DNA of 64,000 bases from Pusillibacter faecalis. Its GTDB lineage: Bacteria; Bacillota; Clostridia; Oscillospirales; Oscillospiraceae. Position 1 is the stretch's first letter; each line of letters opens with the position of its first letter. Location of the stretch: positions 1,798,001 through 1,862,000 of the forward strand of contig NZ_AP023420.1 of the NCBI RefSeq assembly GCF_018408705.1, read 5' to 3'. Position numbers and translations under genes: made by a program. This document shows, in pieces, positions 33,381 through 42,699 of the stretch. The notes under the pieces were generated by a model. It saw only the letters and a program-made list of their open reading frames with translations, had not been told where the DNA came from and searched no databases.

Positions 33381-33848
33381 ATGACAGAGCAGGATTACAT
33401 GAGGGAGGCGCTGGACTTGGCTCGAGAGGCCGCTGCCGCAGGAGAAGTCCCGGTGGGGTGCGTCATTGTCCGGTCTGGCGAAATTGTGGGCCGGGGGCGG
33501 AACCGGCGGGAGGAGAAGCAGGCCACGGCTTCCCACGCGGAGATGGAGGCGATTGCTCAGGCTAACGAGCGCCTGGGCACCTGGCGGCTGGCGGACTGTG
33601 AGCTGTATGTGACGCTGGAGCCGTGTCCCATGTGCGCCGGGGCCATTCTGAACGCCCGGATTTGCCGGGTGTGGTACGGCGCCCGGGACGAGACCTTTGG
33701 CGCCTGCGGCGGTGTGAGCAATCTATTTATGGAGGACTTTCCAAACCGTCCCGCCCTGGTGGGGGGAATTCTGGGGGAGGAGTGCCGGCAGGTGCTGGCA
33801 GATTTTTTCTCCGGGCTGCGGCAGGGAAAGAGTGACAGCAAAAAATGA
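33381..33848 (+). CDS. tadA: tRNA-specific adenosine deaminase
   Basis: A 155-residue deaminase that converts adenosine 34 of tRNA-Arg(ACG) to inosine. The zinc site is HAEME with His52 and the catalytic Glu54, and PCPMCAG with Cys82 and Cys85; NRREEKQATASHAE and the LFMEDFPN end fit TadA rather than cytidine or guanine deaminases. GGGGAGA lies before the ATG at 33381; the frame extends further upstream but lacks a signal. Confidence 0.95.
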   Translation: MTEQDYMREALDLAREAAAAGEVPVGCVIVRSGEIVGRGRNRREEKQATASHAEMEAIAQANERLGTWRLADCELYVTLEPCPMCAGAILNARICRVWYGARDETFGACGGVSNLFMEDFPNRPALVGGILGEECRQVLADFFSGLRQGKSDSKK

Positions 33849-33952
33849 TGAGAGTTTAGACTTTTGTAACAAATGGCGCTGGTTTGCTTAACAACTCTCC
33901 TGTATCTTAATACTTGCAAGAGACAAAACTTCTTTTCATCCAATCTTCCAAA

Positions 33953-33996
33953 AAATAGCCGCAGGGCCAGCCAATTGGCTGGCCCTGCGGCTATTT
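33953..33996. terminator. Perfect 44-base palindrome, terminator
   Basis: The 22-base arms meet at CCAATTGG with no loop, and A/T-runs flank them. It lies 105 bases after tadA on one side and after the membrane protein gene on the other, so it probably terminates both. The remaining bases between 33849 and 34178 hold no supported gene. Confidence 0.75.
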
Positions 33997-34178
33997 GCCA
34001 AAGCAATCATGTGAGGAAAAGAGGCGCGTATACCCGCCGGAATCCGCGGATGACAATGCCGCAGGCGCCTGGGAACAGAAACATGTACGGCGCCAATTAG
34101 CAGAAAGAGGGACCGGGCCAGTCAGACCGTCAGGGCTGATTGGAGAAGTTCAACGCTGTCATTTTTTGAGTGAATGTG

Positions 34179-35069
34179 TTATGATTGGGATGTCAAATCC
34201 GGGGGTTCCTCTTGGCGGGTGGATGGAACCGGAGAGGCCAGCCGTAGCAGCAAAAAGCCCATCAGCACCGACGCTCCGCCGGCATACAGCAGCAGGGATG
34301 ATAAATACGGGCCGCCATCCGCCAGGGCAGCCATGGAGAGCACCACGGCCGCGCCGGTATAGAAGGCGTAAAGGCGCAGCTGTCCTGCGTGGAAAGCAAA
34401 GGAAGAAAGACGGTAGAAGCCAAGCGTCAAAAACACCAGGGCCAGCAGCTCCACATAGTACGCGCTCAAGGCTGGATTGACGGAGTCCAGACGGTAGGCG
34501 GCCACCAGACGAATGACCAGAGCCACCGGAGGAATCAGCAACAGGGATGCGCCCTGAAAGGCACCACCTCTGCGGCAGGCGGAGATGGTGGGAAACAGCG
34601 CCGCAGCAGATCCCAGAGACAACACGCCCAACAGCTTTTGCGCCGTGGGGGAGAGACCCAGCGCGCTTGTAACGGCGGTCGAGACGGCGATGTGATCAGG
34701 GCCTGCGGCAGCTAAGAATTGACCGATCAGATTCCCCAGGCCAAAGCCCTCATACAGGTCTGCAAGACCGGCCGCGGCAATCAGCAGCACCCCCGTCACC
34801 GGGAGAACCAGCAGCCGGGGAGTGTTGGCAGAAAAGTCCTGCGGCAGAGCGGAAGCGGACGCTTTCTCTCCCGGAAGGCGCCGGAAGAGAACAACCATCC
34901 CGATTGCCGATGCAAGCAGAAAGACTGCCAATGCCGGTCCCGCCGGCGTGCCGGGGATAGGAAGCCCGGTGTCATACTCAAAACCGGTGCAGCGCTGCCA
35001 CAGCCGGAGAAGAAATGCCGCGGCGCCAAGCAGCACCGGCAACAGGAAAAACATCCACTGCTTTTTCAT
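34179..35069 (-). CDS. Polytopic membrane protein of unknown function
   Basis: A 296-residue protein with eight or nine predicted membrane helices. The first helix (FFLLPVLLGAAAFLLRL) has a positive start, and the protein ends in a short polar, Pro/Ser-rich tail. There is no transporter or enzyme motif I recognise. ATG at 35069 is chosen, with AAAGGA about 12 bases upstream; the frame continues further back as low-quality sequence. It is divergent from the SpoIID-family gene. Confidence 0.7.
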   Translation of the reverse strand: MKKQWMFFLLPVLLGAAAFLLRLWQRCTGFEYDTGLPIPGTPAGPALAVFLLASAIGMVVLFRRLPGEKASASALPQDFSANTPRLLVLPVTGVLLIAAAGLADLYEGFGLGNLIGQFLAAAGPDHIAVSTAVTSALGLSPTAQKLLGVLSLGSAAALFPTISACRRGGAFQGASLLLIPPVALVIRLVAAYRLDSVNPALSAYYVELLALVFLTLGFYRLSSFAFHAGQLRLYAFYTGAAVVLSMAALADGGPYLSSLLLYAGGASVLMGFLLLRLASPVPSTRQEEPPDLTSQS

Positions 35070-35431
35070 ATTCTGAAAGGTCCTTTCGGGGTGTGAATTT
35101 GGAAAACCATCTTTGGAAGCTTCCGCCCCAGGGCGGGCGGCATCGGGGCGAACCGGCGAGGCGAGACGCTGCCGGCTGTGCCACAAAAACAAAGCGGAGC
35201 AGCTGTTTTTGCCGCAGGTTCTGGGCGCGTTGCAGTTCGTTCAGATTTCTTCCTGCTTTTTGGCCATTGTCCCACAGGTGCGAAGCGCCTGATGGTACAT
35301 CTGTAAGGTCCATGTACAATGGCCGCTTTGCGGCTATTGTACCACAAAATCAGAAAGTTGTCCATGCCGGCCTCATGTTCTGGGAAAGGGGCGCATATCA
35401 TAAGAGAGCGGAACAAAAGAGGAGGAGTCTT

Positions 35432-36451
35432 ATGAGACGAGAACATTCCATCCGGCAGAGCGTCGCCATATCTGTGGCGCTGCTGAGCGCGTTGTTTTTA
35501 CTGCCCCTGGTGGTGATCGCGCCTTTCCAGACAGAGCTGTTTGGAGAGGAGGACGCCGTACATGAGACGGAGGGAGAACCCTTTGTCAGCGGCGACATGG
35601 ATGGGAAGACGGTGCTGAAGGTACTCCAGGGAGATCAGGTGGAGGAGATGGATCTTGGCACCTATCTGGTCGGGGTGGTCCGGGCGGAGATGCCGGCCTC
35701 ATTTGAGCTGGAGGCGCTCAAGGCTCAGGCAGTGGCGGCTCGAACCTATACCCTCTATAAAATTCAGACCGGGGGAAACCACGGTGACACCGCCGATATC
35801 TGCACGGATTCTACCTGTTGTCAGGCCTATATTTCTGAGGAAAAGGCCAGAAACAACTGGGGAGAGCAGGCTGACGAGTATGAGCAGAAAATTGAACAGG
35901 CAGTAACTGCAACCGATGGACAGGCTATCTTGTACGGCGGCGTTCCCATCCTGGCGGTATTCCACTCCTCGTCAGCGGGAGTGACAAGACCGGCGGGAGA
36001 GGTGTGGCAGAACGACCTTCCCTATCTGCAGGCGGTGGAGTCTCCGGAACCGGGAGAGACCATTCCCAACTACTATAGCCGTGTGGAGTTTACGGCGGAG
36101 AAATTCCGCAAGGCCTTCACGGCGGCCTATCCGGAGGCAGACCTTTCCGGAGACATCAGCGGTTGGCTGAAGGATGCTGTGGTAGACAGCGCCGGCAGCG
36201 TACGCACGGTAAGCGTGGGCGGAGTGCGTGTCAAGGGCAGCAGCCTGCGCAGTGTACTGGGACTCCGATCAGCTTGCTTTGAATGGGAGGTTCAGGACGG
36301 AAAGCTGGTATTTTTTGTGACGGGCTTTGGCCACGGCGTGGGACTCAGCCAATATGGCGCCAACCAAATGGCGGCAGATGGCGCTGACTATCTGGAAATT
36401 GTCACCCATTATTATACAGGCGTGACGGTGGAGCCGTATCTGCCGGGGTGA
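35432..36451 (+). CDS. SpoIID/LytB-domain protein
   Basis: A 339-residue protein with an N-terminal membrane anchor (residues about 10-32) and a SpoIID domain: the block VVRAEMPASFELEALKAQAV contains the catalytic Glu, followed by VAARTYTLY, and the end has FVTGFGHGVGLSQYGANQMA. SpoIID is a lytic transglycosylase acting on peptidoglycan denuded of stem peptides, needed for engulfment of the forespore. The neighbourhood lacks spoIIID and spoIIQ, so this may be a paralogue rather than SpoIID itself. AGGAGGAG precedes the ATG. Confidence 0.88.
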   Translation: MRREHSIRQSVAISVALLSALFLLPLVVIAPFQTELFGEEDAVHETEGEPFVSGDMDGKTVLKVLQGDQVEEMDLGTYLVGVVRAEMPASFELEALKAQAVAARTYTLYKIQTGGNHGDTADICTDSTCCQAYISEEKARNNWGEQADEYEQKIEQAVTATDGQAILYGGVPILAVFHSSSAGVTRPAGEVWQNDLPYLQAVESPEPGETIPNYYSRVEFTAEKFRKAFTAAYPEADLSGDISGWLKDAVVDSAGSVRTVSVGGVRVKGSSLRSVLGLRSACFEWEVQDGKLVFFVTGFGHGVGLSQYGANQMAADGADYLEIVTHYYTGVTVEPYLPG

Positions 36452-36529
36452 CGCTTTACAAATTGCCAGAAGCTGTGATAAAATATAATCTTCCAATCTT
36501 ACGATTCTGCACGGGAGGGAGGTGCCGTT

Positions 36530-37660
36530 GTGTTCAAGCGAATGGCGGCGGGACTGTGCTGTTTGCTGCTGGTTTTTCAGCTGGCGGCGCCGGTGCGGGC
36601 GGAAGCAGGCTATATCTGCTTTGTAGCAGCTGGCGAGAGCATTCTGCCTCTTTCTGACAGTACCATGCCCTTTTGGCACAACGGCTATTTGTATATTGCC
36701 AGCTCTATTTTCACAGGAGTTGGCCGAGAGGCCTTGAACATTGGCCGGATCTCCAACAGTGGTCAGGTGATTCTCTATAGCAGCGGGCGGTCTTTGTGGT
36801 TCGAAAAGGAGAAAGGGTATGCCCACGATACGGATGGCAACACCTATTATCCCGGCGGAGTTCAGAGAAACGGCGAGATGTATGTGCCCGCCTCTGTAGT
36901 GGCGCAGTTTTTCGGCCTGCAGTACTCGGTGACAGATGTGAAGATTTCGGCAGCCGGCAGTCAGGTTCGGGGAGATCTGGCCTGGATACGGCAGTCTGGC
37001 TCTGTGCTGACAGAGCAGATGTTTGTCAATGCGGCCTCCTTTACCATTGCCAGCCGATACATGGACTATCTCAAGGAGCAGGAGGACGAAACCACAGATC
37101 TTACACCGGAGGTTCCCACGGGTGTGGAAGTGGAGGGAAAGCGCTTTTATTTGTGCCTGGCGGGAGGAGAGAACACGGAGGCGCTTCTGGATGCGCTGGA
37201 ACTCTATCGGGCCCAGGCGGCATTTTTCTGCCCGCCGGAATTCATGGCGGAGCAGGGGGACCTGCTGCGCAGAATGGCCGCCACCGGGCAGGCCATCGGG
37301 ATTCTGGCGGACGCTGCGGATCGGGAGCAAACCGTGGCGGAGCAGCTGGAAGCTGGAAACCAGGCGTTGCTTCTGGCCACTTGTGGCAAAACCCGATTGG
37401 CCTGCGTTCAAAATGGAGACGACCAAGACCGGGCGACAGCTCGGGCAGCTGGCTATCGCTGCTTAGAGGCGGACTTCAACCAGAGCGGCCAGGGGCTGAG
37501 CAGTACGAATGCCCCCGCGCTGCTGCAGCGCCTGTCCTCGCACCGCGGAGATGTGACGCTCTGGCTGGGAGACCATACCAGCGCCGCTGGCCTGCGGGCG
37601 TTTTTAGCTGCGGCAGAGGATGCGGACGGGCAGTGCCTTGCATGGACGGAGACAGCCTGA
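36530..37660 (+). CDS. Secreted protein with stalk-like N-terminal and deacetylase-like C-terminal regions
   Basis: A 376-residue protein with a signal peptide (LCCLLLVFQLAAPVRAEA). Residues about 30-150 look like a copper-amine-oxidase N-terminal/stalk domain (FWHNGYLYIASSIFTGVG, VPASVVAQFFGLQY). Residues about 200-375 resemble the NodB polysaccharide-deacetylase fold in layout: a first strand FYLCLAGGENTEALLDALEL, then QAAFFCPPEFM, but the usual TFDDG and HxxxH metal ligands are absent, so catalysis is doubtful. The start is a GTG with GGAGG upstream; an ATG four codons later is possible. It sits between the SpoIID-family gene and a two-component system. Confidence 0.7.
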   Translation: MFKRMAAGLCCLLLVFQLAAPVRAEAGYICFVAAGESILPLSDSTMPFWHNGYLYIASSIFTGVGREALNIGRISNSGQVILYSSGRSLWFEKEKGYAHDTDGNTYYPGGVQRNGEMYVPASVVAQFFGLQYSVTDVKISAAGSQVRGDLAWIRQSGSVLTEQMFVNAASFTIASRYMDYLKEQEDETTDLTPEVPTGVEVEGKRFYLCLAGGENTEALLDALELYRAQAAFFCPPEFMAEQGDLLRRMAATGQAIGILADAADREQTVAEQLEAGNQALLLATCGKTRLACVQNGDDQDRATARAAGYRCLEADFNQSGQGLSSTNAPALLQRLSSHRGDVTLWLGDHTSAAGLRAFLAAAEDADGQCLAWTETA

Positions 37661-37741
37661 GTATTTACAGAAAATTCAACACCCGCAAGGGCTGAGCAGG
37701 TATAATACAACCATAAACATACAATACTGGGAGGGAACGCC

Positions 37742-38449
37742 ATGGGCCGTAATATTCTGGTGGTAGAGGATGATCGCAATATCTCTGATCTGATTCAAAT
37801 GTATCTGGTGAAGGAGGGATTCGACGTCCGCATCGCCGGCGATGGCGGGAAAGCGATTGAAGAGTTCCAAAAGGAAGTTCCGGATTTGATTTTGCTGGAC
37901 ATTATGCTGCCGGTCGTGGATGGCTGGACGGTCACAGCGAAAATCCGGGAGACCAGCAAGGTGCCGATCATCATGTTGACTGCCAAGAGTGAGGTTTTTG
38001 ACCGTATTCAGGGCCTGGAGATGGGAGCTGACGACTATATTGTAAAGCCCTTTGAAATGAAGGAGCTGATTGCCCGGATCAATGCCGTACTGCGGCGAAC
38101 GGAGATTCCCAACGACACCAGTAAGCGGCTGACCTTTGATAAGCTCTCGATTGACCTGGACTCCTACGAGCTGATTGTGGACGGAAAAAAGGTGGACACG
38201 CCGCCCAAGGAACTGGAGCTTCTCTACCATCTGGCGGCCACACCCAACCGGGTCTACACCCGCAACCAGCTGTTGGACGAGGTGTGGGGCTTCGATTATT
38301 TCGGAGATAGCCGCACAGTGGATGTCCATATCAAGCGCCTGCGGGAGAAGATTGAAAATGTATCTGACCAGTGGGCGCTGAAAACAGTCTGGGGTGTGGG
38401 CTATAAGTTTGAAACAGCCAATCCCCGGACGGAAAAGGCGGAAGGATGA
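37742..38449 (+). CDS. OmpR/PhoB-family response regulator
   Basis: A 235-residue regulator. The receiver domain has the acidic pair EDD (residues 9-11), the phosphoacceptor Asp53 in LLDIMLP and the Lys in DDYIVKPFE. The C-terminal winged helix ends GFDYFGDSRTVDVHIKRLRE, typical of OmpR-type DNA binding. A TATAAT lies about 40 bases before the ATG. The stop overlaps the histidine kinase start by four bases. Confidence 0.95.
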   Translation: MGRNILVVEDDRNISDLIQMYLVKEGFDVRIAGDGGKAIEEFQKEVPDLILLDIMLPVVDGWTVTAKIRETSKVPIIMLTAKSEVFDRIQGLEMGADDYIVKPFEMKELIARINAVLRRTEIPNDTSKRLTFDKLSIDLDSYELIVDGKKVDTPPKELELLYHLAATPNRVYTRNQLLDEVWGFDYFGDSRTVDVHIKRLREKIENVSDQWALKTVWGVGYKFETANPRTEKAEG

Positions 38450-39900
38450 AGAGGCTCAAAAGGCAGTTTCAGGGCTTATATTGGCGGCAGCTGTATGTGA
38501 CAGCCGGCACCGTGATGCTGACACTGTTGTTATTGGGCGCATCCTTTTTTGCCCTGAGCTATAACTATGCGAGAAACCAGAGGAGCGATGAGATCATTGC
38601 TCAGGCCAAGGTTATGAGCCAGCTTTCAGTCAGCTATCTGGAGACTGGGCGGTATCTCACCATGGAGGAGCTGCGCAGCGATCCGGGCTTTCAGCAGCTG
38701 GCGTCCTTCGCAGCAATGGTGTCCGACGTGGATTTTATGATCTGCGATGAAGAGGGCCATGTGCTGCTGTCCACGGATGAGACCTTGGACGGCAGGGTAC
38801 TGACTATGCCGGCGGATATGACGCGCAGCATCATGGAGGAGGGGTCCTCCTCCCGGCGGGACGATCTGGACGGTCTGTATCAGAGCAAGCGCTTTGTGGT
38901 GGGCGTGCCTGCCGTGAATTCTGAGACGCTGGCAGTGGTGGGCGAGGTGTTTGCCGTGGCTACTATGACGTCTCTTGATACCATGTGGCGTGGGTTTGTG
39001 GGATTGTTTTTTATGACCTCCTTTGTTTCGTTGATGATTGCATTCATGTCCGCCTCCATCGCGGCTATGCGCCAGGTGAAGCCGATCCGGGAAATGGCTC
39101 AGGCCACCCGGCTGTATGCCGAGGGGGACTTTGACGTGCGCATGCGGGACTATGGCCGCAACGATGAGGTTGGGGAGCTGGCGGCCTCCTTTAATAATAT
39201 GGCTGAGAGCTTACAGCAGACGGAGCGGCAGCGGCGGGAGTTCATCGCCAACATCTCCCATGAGCTGAAAACCCCCATGACAACCATTGCCGGTTATACA
39301 GACGGCATTCTGGACGGCACGATCCCGCCGGAAAATGAGCGCAGGTATCTGCAGATTATCTCCAACGAAAGCCGGCGCCTTTCCCGCATGGTCCGCCGGA
39401 TGCTGGATGTAAGCCAGCTGCAGGCCATTGACCCGCTGCGCGGCGGCAACCATTTTGATATCTGCGAGAGTATGCGCCGGGTATTGATCTCCATGGAGCA
39501 GAAGATCAATGACCGGCATCTGGACGTGGATGCCGACATCCCGGAGGAGCCGATTCTGGTTCTGGGCGACAATGATATGATTACCCAGGTGATCTACAAT
39601 CTGTTAGAAAACGCCACAAAGTTTGCGCGGGAGGGCACCGCGCTGTATCTTGGCATTACAGCCATCGACGGGAAGGCCCGGGTGACGGTTCGGAATCTGG
39701 GAGACACGATTCCGGCGGATGAGCTGCCGCTGCTGTTTGAGCGGTTTCATAAGAGCGACAAGTCCCGCAGTGAGGACAAGGACGGCGTGGGCCTGGGGCT
39801 CTACATCGTCAAGACGATCTTGGAGCAGCATAAAGAAAAAATCAATGTGACCAGTGAAGACGGAGTGACGACATTCACCTTCTCTCTGGCCATGGAGTGA
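38446..39900 (+). CDS. Sensor histidine kinase
   Basis: A 484-residue membrane kinase: first helix at about residues 17-38, an extracytoplasmic sensor region of about 140 residues, second helix near 180-205, a HAMP linker (REMAQATRLYAEGDFDVRM), the dimerisation domain with His272 in SHELKTPM, and an ATPase domain with NLLENATKFA, DKSRSED and GVGLGLYIV boxes. It would phosphorylate the preceding regulator. An HtrA-type protease follows after 6 bases, as in CssRS/VicK-type envelope stress operons, so envelope stress is a likely signal. Confidence 0.95.
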   Translation: MKRLKRQFQGLYWRQLYVTAGTVMLTLLLLGASFFALSYNYARNQRSDEIIAQAKVMSQLSVSYLETGRYLTMEELRSDPGFQQLASFAAMVSDVDFMICDEEGHVLLSTDETLDGRVLTMPADMTRSIMEEGSSSRRDDLDGLYQSKRFVVGVPAVNSETLAVVGEVFAVATMTSLDTMWRGFVGLFFMTSFVSLMIAFMSASIAAMRQVKPIREMAQATRLYAEGDFDVRMRDYGRNDEVGELAASFNNMAESLQQTERQRREFIANISHELKTPMTTIAGYTDGILDGTIPPENERRYLQIISNESRRLSRMVRRMLDVSQLQAIDPLRGGNHFDICESMRRVLISMEQKINDRHLDVDADIPEEPILVLGDNDMITQVIYNLLENATKFAREGTALYLGITAIDGKARVTVRNLGDTIPADELPLLFERFHKSDKSRSEDKDGVGLGLYIVKTILEQHKEKINVTSEDGVTTFTFSLAME

Positions 39901-39906
39901 GGTTGC

Positions 39907-41214
39907 ATGGAGGAACGAGAGCAGAGGGAGGGCCGGCTTCCCAATGAAGTGGTGGAGACCTACCGGCGTCCCCGCGTGCAAAGACTGCCGGGGGAGCAGG
40001 TTTTCACATACCGGCGGCCCATGCCTCTGGATGCCGAACTGGCCAGAGCGGTTCTGCCCGTATGCGGGCAGGGGCCGAATCGCAAGCCAGACGCCCCACA
40101 GCTGCGGCGCCGACGCAGGAGAGGGCTGTGGATTTTTCTGGCCTGCTTTGTCGGCATTGTGGTGCTGGCAGCCGTCTCACTGCTGCTGGAGCGGCGGCTG
40201 GGGCCGATCCTGGGAGACTCCTTTGAGCAGTATTACGACGAGCTCCCTGTGAGGGAGAACTCCGGAGAGATTACCATCCCGCTTTGGGCCGGCGAAGGGA
40301 ACAGCTCTTTGACGGTAGCTGCGGAGCATGGGGAAACGGTCACGGCACAGGAGATCTATCAGCAGGTGAACCCGGCGGTGGTGATGGTTCTGGCACAGCT
40401 GGAGGATGGGACGTCCGTTGGAACAGGCGTCATCTTCTCCTCAGACGGATATATCCTGACCAACTACCACGTCTTGGAGGGTGGCTCCCGATGCTGGGTG
40501 GTACTGGACACCGGCTATCAATGCTCGGCTTGGTATGTAGCCGGAGATGAGGACCACGATTTGGCAATCTTGAAGGTGGACGAGACGGAGCTGCCCACGG
40601 CGGAGTTTGGTGACTCTGATCTTCTGACCGTAGGGGATCAGGTTTACGCCATTGGAAACCCATTGGGTGTGGAGCTGCGGGGAACCCTGACGGACGGCAT
40701 TGTTTCTGCCATCGACCGGGATGTGATGGTGGACGGACGGGTTATGACCCTGATTCAGACCAACGCCGCACTGAACTCCGGAAATTCAGGCGGTCCGCTG
40801 ATCAATGCCTATGGACAGGTTGTGGGGATCAATGTGATTAAAATGACTTCTGAGTACTCCAATGTGGAGGGGCTGGGCTTTGCCATTCCCTCCGCCTCAC
40901 TGGAGCGGATCGTCAACGACCTTCTTACCTGGGGCGAGTCCCAGCCGGAGCCTCAGCTGGGTGTGACAGTGCTGCAGGCGGGGGTAGAGATCTCTGAGGG
41001 GACATGGGGCCTGGAGGTGATTGAGGTAACTGCAGGCTCTGCCGCTGCGGAGGCCGGCATCCAGGAGGGGGACTATCTTCTCTCCGCCAATGGAGAGCCG
41101 CTGCGAAGCAGCCGGGATCTGCTGCGAGTACGCCGCCACTGCTATGTGGGAGACGAGTTGCCCGTGGTTTTGTGGCGGGACGGGCAGCGGATTGAAGTGG
41201 TTTTGCGGCTGTAG
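39907..41214 (+). CDS. HtrA/DegP-family serine protease with PDZ domain
   Basis: A 435-residue membrane-anchored protease. A long cytoplasmic N terminus of about 75 residues precedes the single helix LWIFLACFVGIVVLAAVSLL. The catalytic triad is His in LTNYHVLEG, Asp in DEDHDLAIL and Ser in NSGNSGGPL. A C-terminal PDZ domain follows (GLEVIEVTAGSAAAEAGIQE). HtrA proteases degrade misfolded exported proteins. It shares a transcript with the two-component system, giving a stress-response unit. Confidence 0.95.
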   Translation: MEEREQREGRLPNEVVETYRRPRVQRLPGEQVFTYRRPMPLDAELARAVLPVCGQGPNRKPDAPQLRRRRRRGLWIFLACFVGIVVLAAVSLLLERRLGPILGDSFEQYYDELPVRENSGEITIPLWAGEGNSSLTVAAEHGETVTAQEIYQQVNPAVVMVLAQLEDGTSVGTGVIFSSDGYILTNYHVLEGGSRCWVVLDTGYQCSAWYVAGDEDHDLAILKVDETELPTAEFGDSDLLTVGDQVYAIGNPLGVELRGTLTDGIVSAIDRDVMVDGRVMTLIQTNAALNSGNSGGPLINAYGQVVGINVIKMTSEYSNVEGLGFAIPSASLERIVNDLLTWGESQPEPQLGVTVLQAGVEISEGTWGLEVIEVTAGSAAAEAGIQEGDYLLSANGEPLRSSRDLLRVRRHCYVGDELPVVLWRDGQRIEVVLRL

Positions 41215-41236
41215 GAGTGTGTCTGGGATTCGATAG

Positions 41237-41271
41237 AAAAGCGCCCATGGGGAAACCCCATGGGCGCTTTT
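41237..41271 (+). terminator. Terminator after the htrA-type gene
   Basis: AAAAGCGCCCATGGGG, AAA and the exact complement form a 16-base stem; the T-run is part of the stem's end. Confidence 0.85.
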
Positions 41272-41463
41272 ACCGTGCGCGGACGCCAGTGCAGGTTTCC
41301 CGCGCGGAGAGCTGAAAACGGTGGCCGGTGCTGAATCGTCTCGCGGAGCCGGCGCGATGGGGGAGTGTTCCCGCACGATCATGGGTGGAGAGAACCGAGG
41401 GGACCTACATTCCCTCTCGTGCTATGGAGACCGCGGCAAGCACAGAAAAAGCAGAAGTGATCC

Positions 41464-41832
41464 TCACTCCTGCTTTTTTTGCGGCCAGATGAGGGAGATG
41501 CCGGAGAGCAGCAGATACACGCCAAAGGGCTTGCGCAGAATCTCAACATCAAGATTCGTTGCGATCCAGGCACCAAGAAGAGCTGCGACCACGGCAATGG
41601 GAACAGCGGATTTCAAGGTGGGCTTGTCCAGGTATCCGCTCTTGGCATGGCAGATGAGAGCGCTGATGGCGGTGGGCAGGAAAAACAGCAGGTTGATGCC
41701 CTGCGCGGTCCGCTGATCCACGTTCAAAAACAGTGTCATCACCAGCAGCAGCAGCGTTCCGCCGCCTACGCCCCAGGCGGAGATGATGCTGGCACCCAGG
41801 CCGCAGAGAAAGGGTAACAGCCAATCCGTCAC
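41464..41832 (-). CDS. TauE/SafE (TSUP) half-length membrane protein, second of a pair
   Basis: A 122-residue protein with four hydrophobic segments, containing the TSUP repeat motif SIISAWGVGGGTLLLLVMT. Full TSUP proteins have two such four-helix repeats in one chain of about 250 residues; here the second repeat is its own gene. The start is GTG at 41832, overlapping the upstream stop as GTGA, so the two halves are co-translated. TSUP members export sulfite, sulfoacetate or related anions; the substrate is unknown. A hairpin with a run of T residues lies at the 3' end and includes the stop region. Confidence 0.82.
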   Translation of the reverse strand: MTDWLLPFLCGLGASIISAWGVGGGTLLLLVMTLFLNVDQRTAQGINLLFFLPTAISALICHAKSGYLDKPTLKSAVPIAVVAALLGAWIATNLDVEILRKPFGVYLLLSGISLIWPQKKQE

Positions 41833-42182
41833 AGCAGATACTTCACCCCCGCGTAAAAGAGAAAAGCGGCAAATAGCCACTTGAGAAACTTGGTGGAGAC
41901 TTTGCCATATAGTTTACCGCCTAGAAAGCCGCCGATCAGCCCGCCGGCAAGATACGGAAGCGCCGTCAATAGGGACACGCCGCCCCGAAAGATATATACG
42001 GCGGCGGATACCAGACACACCGGGAAAATCACACCCACACAGGTGGCGTACAGCTTCCGCTGCTCCAAACGGCCAAAGCGGGAGAGAATCGGGAGAAAGA
42101 CCATACCGCCGCCTCCGCCAAAAAGACCATTGGCAAGGCCCGCCGCACCCCCCGCGATCTGTGCCGGCCAGTTCATGTTCAT
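41829..42182 (-). CDS. TauE/SafE (TSUP) half-length membrane protein, first of a pair
   Basis: A 117-residue protein with about four hydrophobic segments and the motif GLANGLFGGGGGMVFLPILS, the N-terminal TSUP repeat. It lies immediately upstream of the second half and overlaps its start by 4 bases. The two would form one transporter as a heterodimer. CGGAGGCGGAG-type sequence precedes the ATG. Confidence 0.82.
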   Translation of the reverse strand: MNMNWPAQIAGGAAGLANGLFGGGGGMVFLPILSRFGRLEQRKLYATCVGVIFPVCLVSAAVYIFRGGVSLLTALPYLAGGLIGGFLGGKLYGKVSTKFLKWLFAAFLFYAGVKYLL

Positions 42183-42251
42183 CGCTCCGCCTCCTTTGAA
42201 GAATATGGAAAGGAGTCCTGGGGAGGCGTTTTCCTCAGGACTCCCAGCTGG

Positions 42252-42443
42252 TTATTTCAGCTTAAAGCTCTGGCAGTCGGTGCACTCCACCATGGTGGGG
42301 TTGGCCTCGTGAGTGCCGACAGTGATGCTGGTCAGACCACAGTAGTCCTGATTCTGGCAGTGGTGGGCGCAGTTGTTCACAGTGCACTTGATGCTCTGGT
42401 TCGGGGTGCAGTCACAGCCGCTATTGGTGCATGCATTAGACAT
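42252..42443 (-). CDS. DUF1540 cysteine-rich protein
   Basis: A 63-residue protein with eight cysteines and several histidines in pairs (CTNSGCDCTP, KCTVNNCAHHCQNQDYC and ECTDCQSF), as in the DUF1540 family, which is thought to bind zinc. AGGAGG lies 11 bases before the ATG. A hairpin follows the gene at about 42208-42242. DUF1540 genes are frequent in Clostridia and often linked with sporulation or metal conditions; nothing here decides the role. Confidence 0.85.
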   Translation of the reverse strand: MSNACTNSGCDCTPNQSIKCTVNNCAHHCQNQDYCGLTSITVGTHEANPTMVECTDCQSFKLK

Positions 42444-42665
42444 GATAAAATCCTCCTGCGTGAAAGATATTGGCGTTTCGCCAATGCTATTGTGTGCGGA
42501 GGAGAAGAAACTATGTGCCGCTTTTTTGCGTTGCATGGCAGTAAAAAATGCCAGCTTATGCTGGGCTGGCACGCGATCAAACATGGAGCTGGGGATATAG
42601 GAACCATCCCTTTTAAGGAGATCTGTGGAAAATCATGGCGCAGGCCTGACACCGCGGCAAAAGGA

Positions 42666-42696
42666 AAACGGGAAGCAGCGAAGCTCCCCGTTTTTT
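42666..42696 (-). terminator. Terminator after mgtE
   Basis: AAAACGGG..AGC pairs with GCT..CCCGTTTT in an interrupted 11-base stem, with T-runs on both strands, just beyond the mgtE stop. Confidence 0.65.
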
Positions 42697-42699
42697 GCT

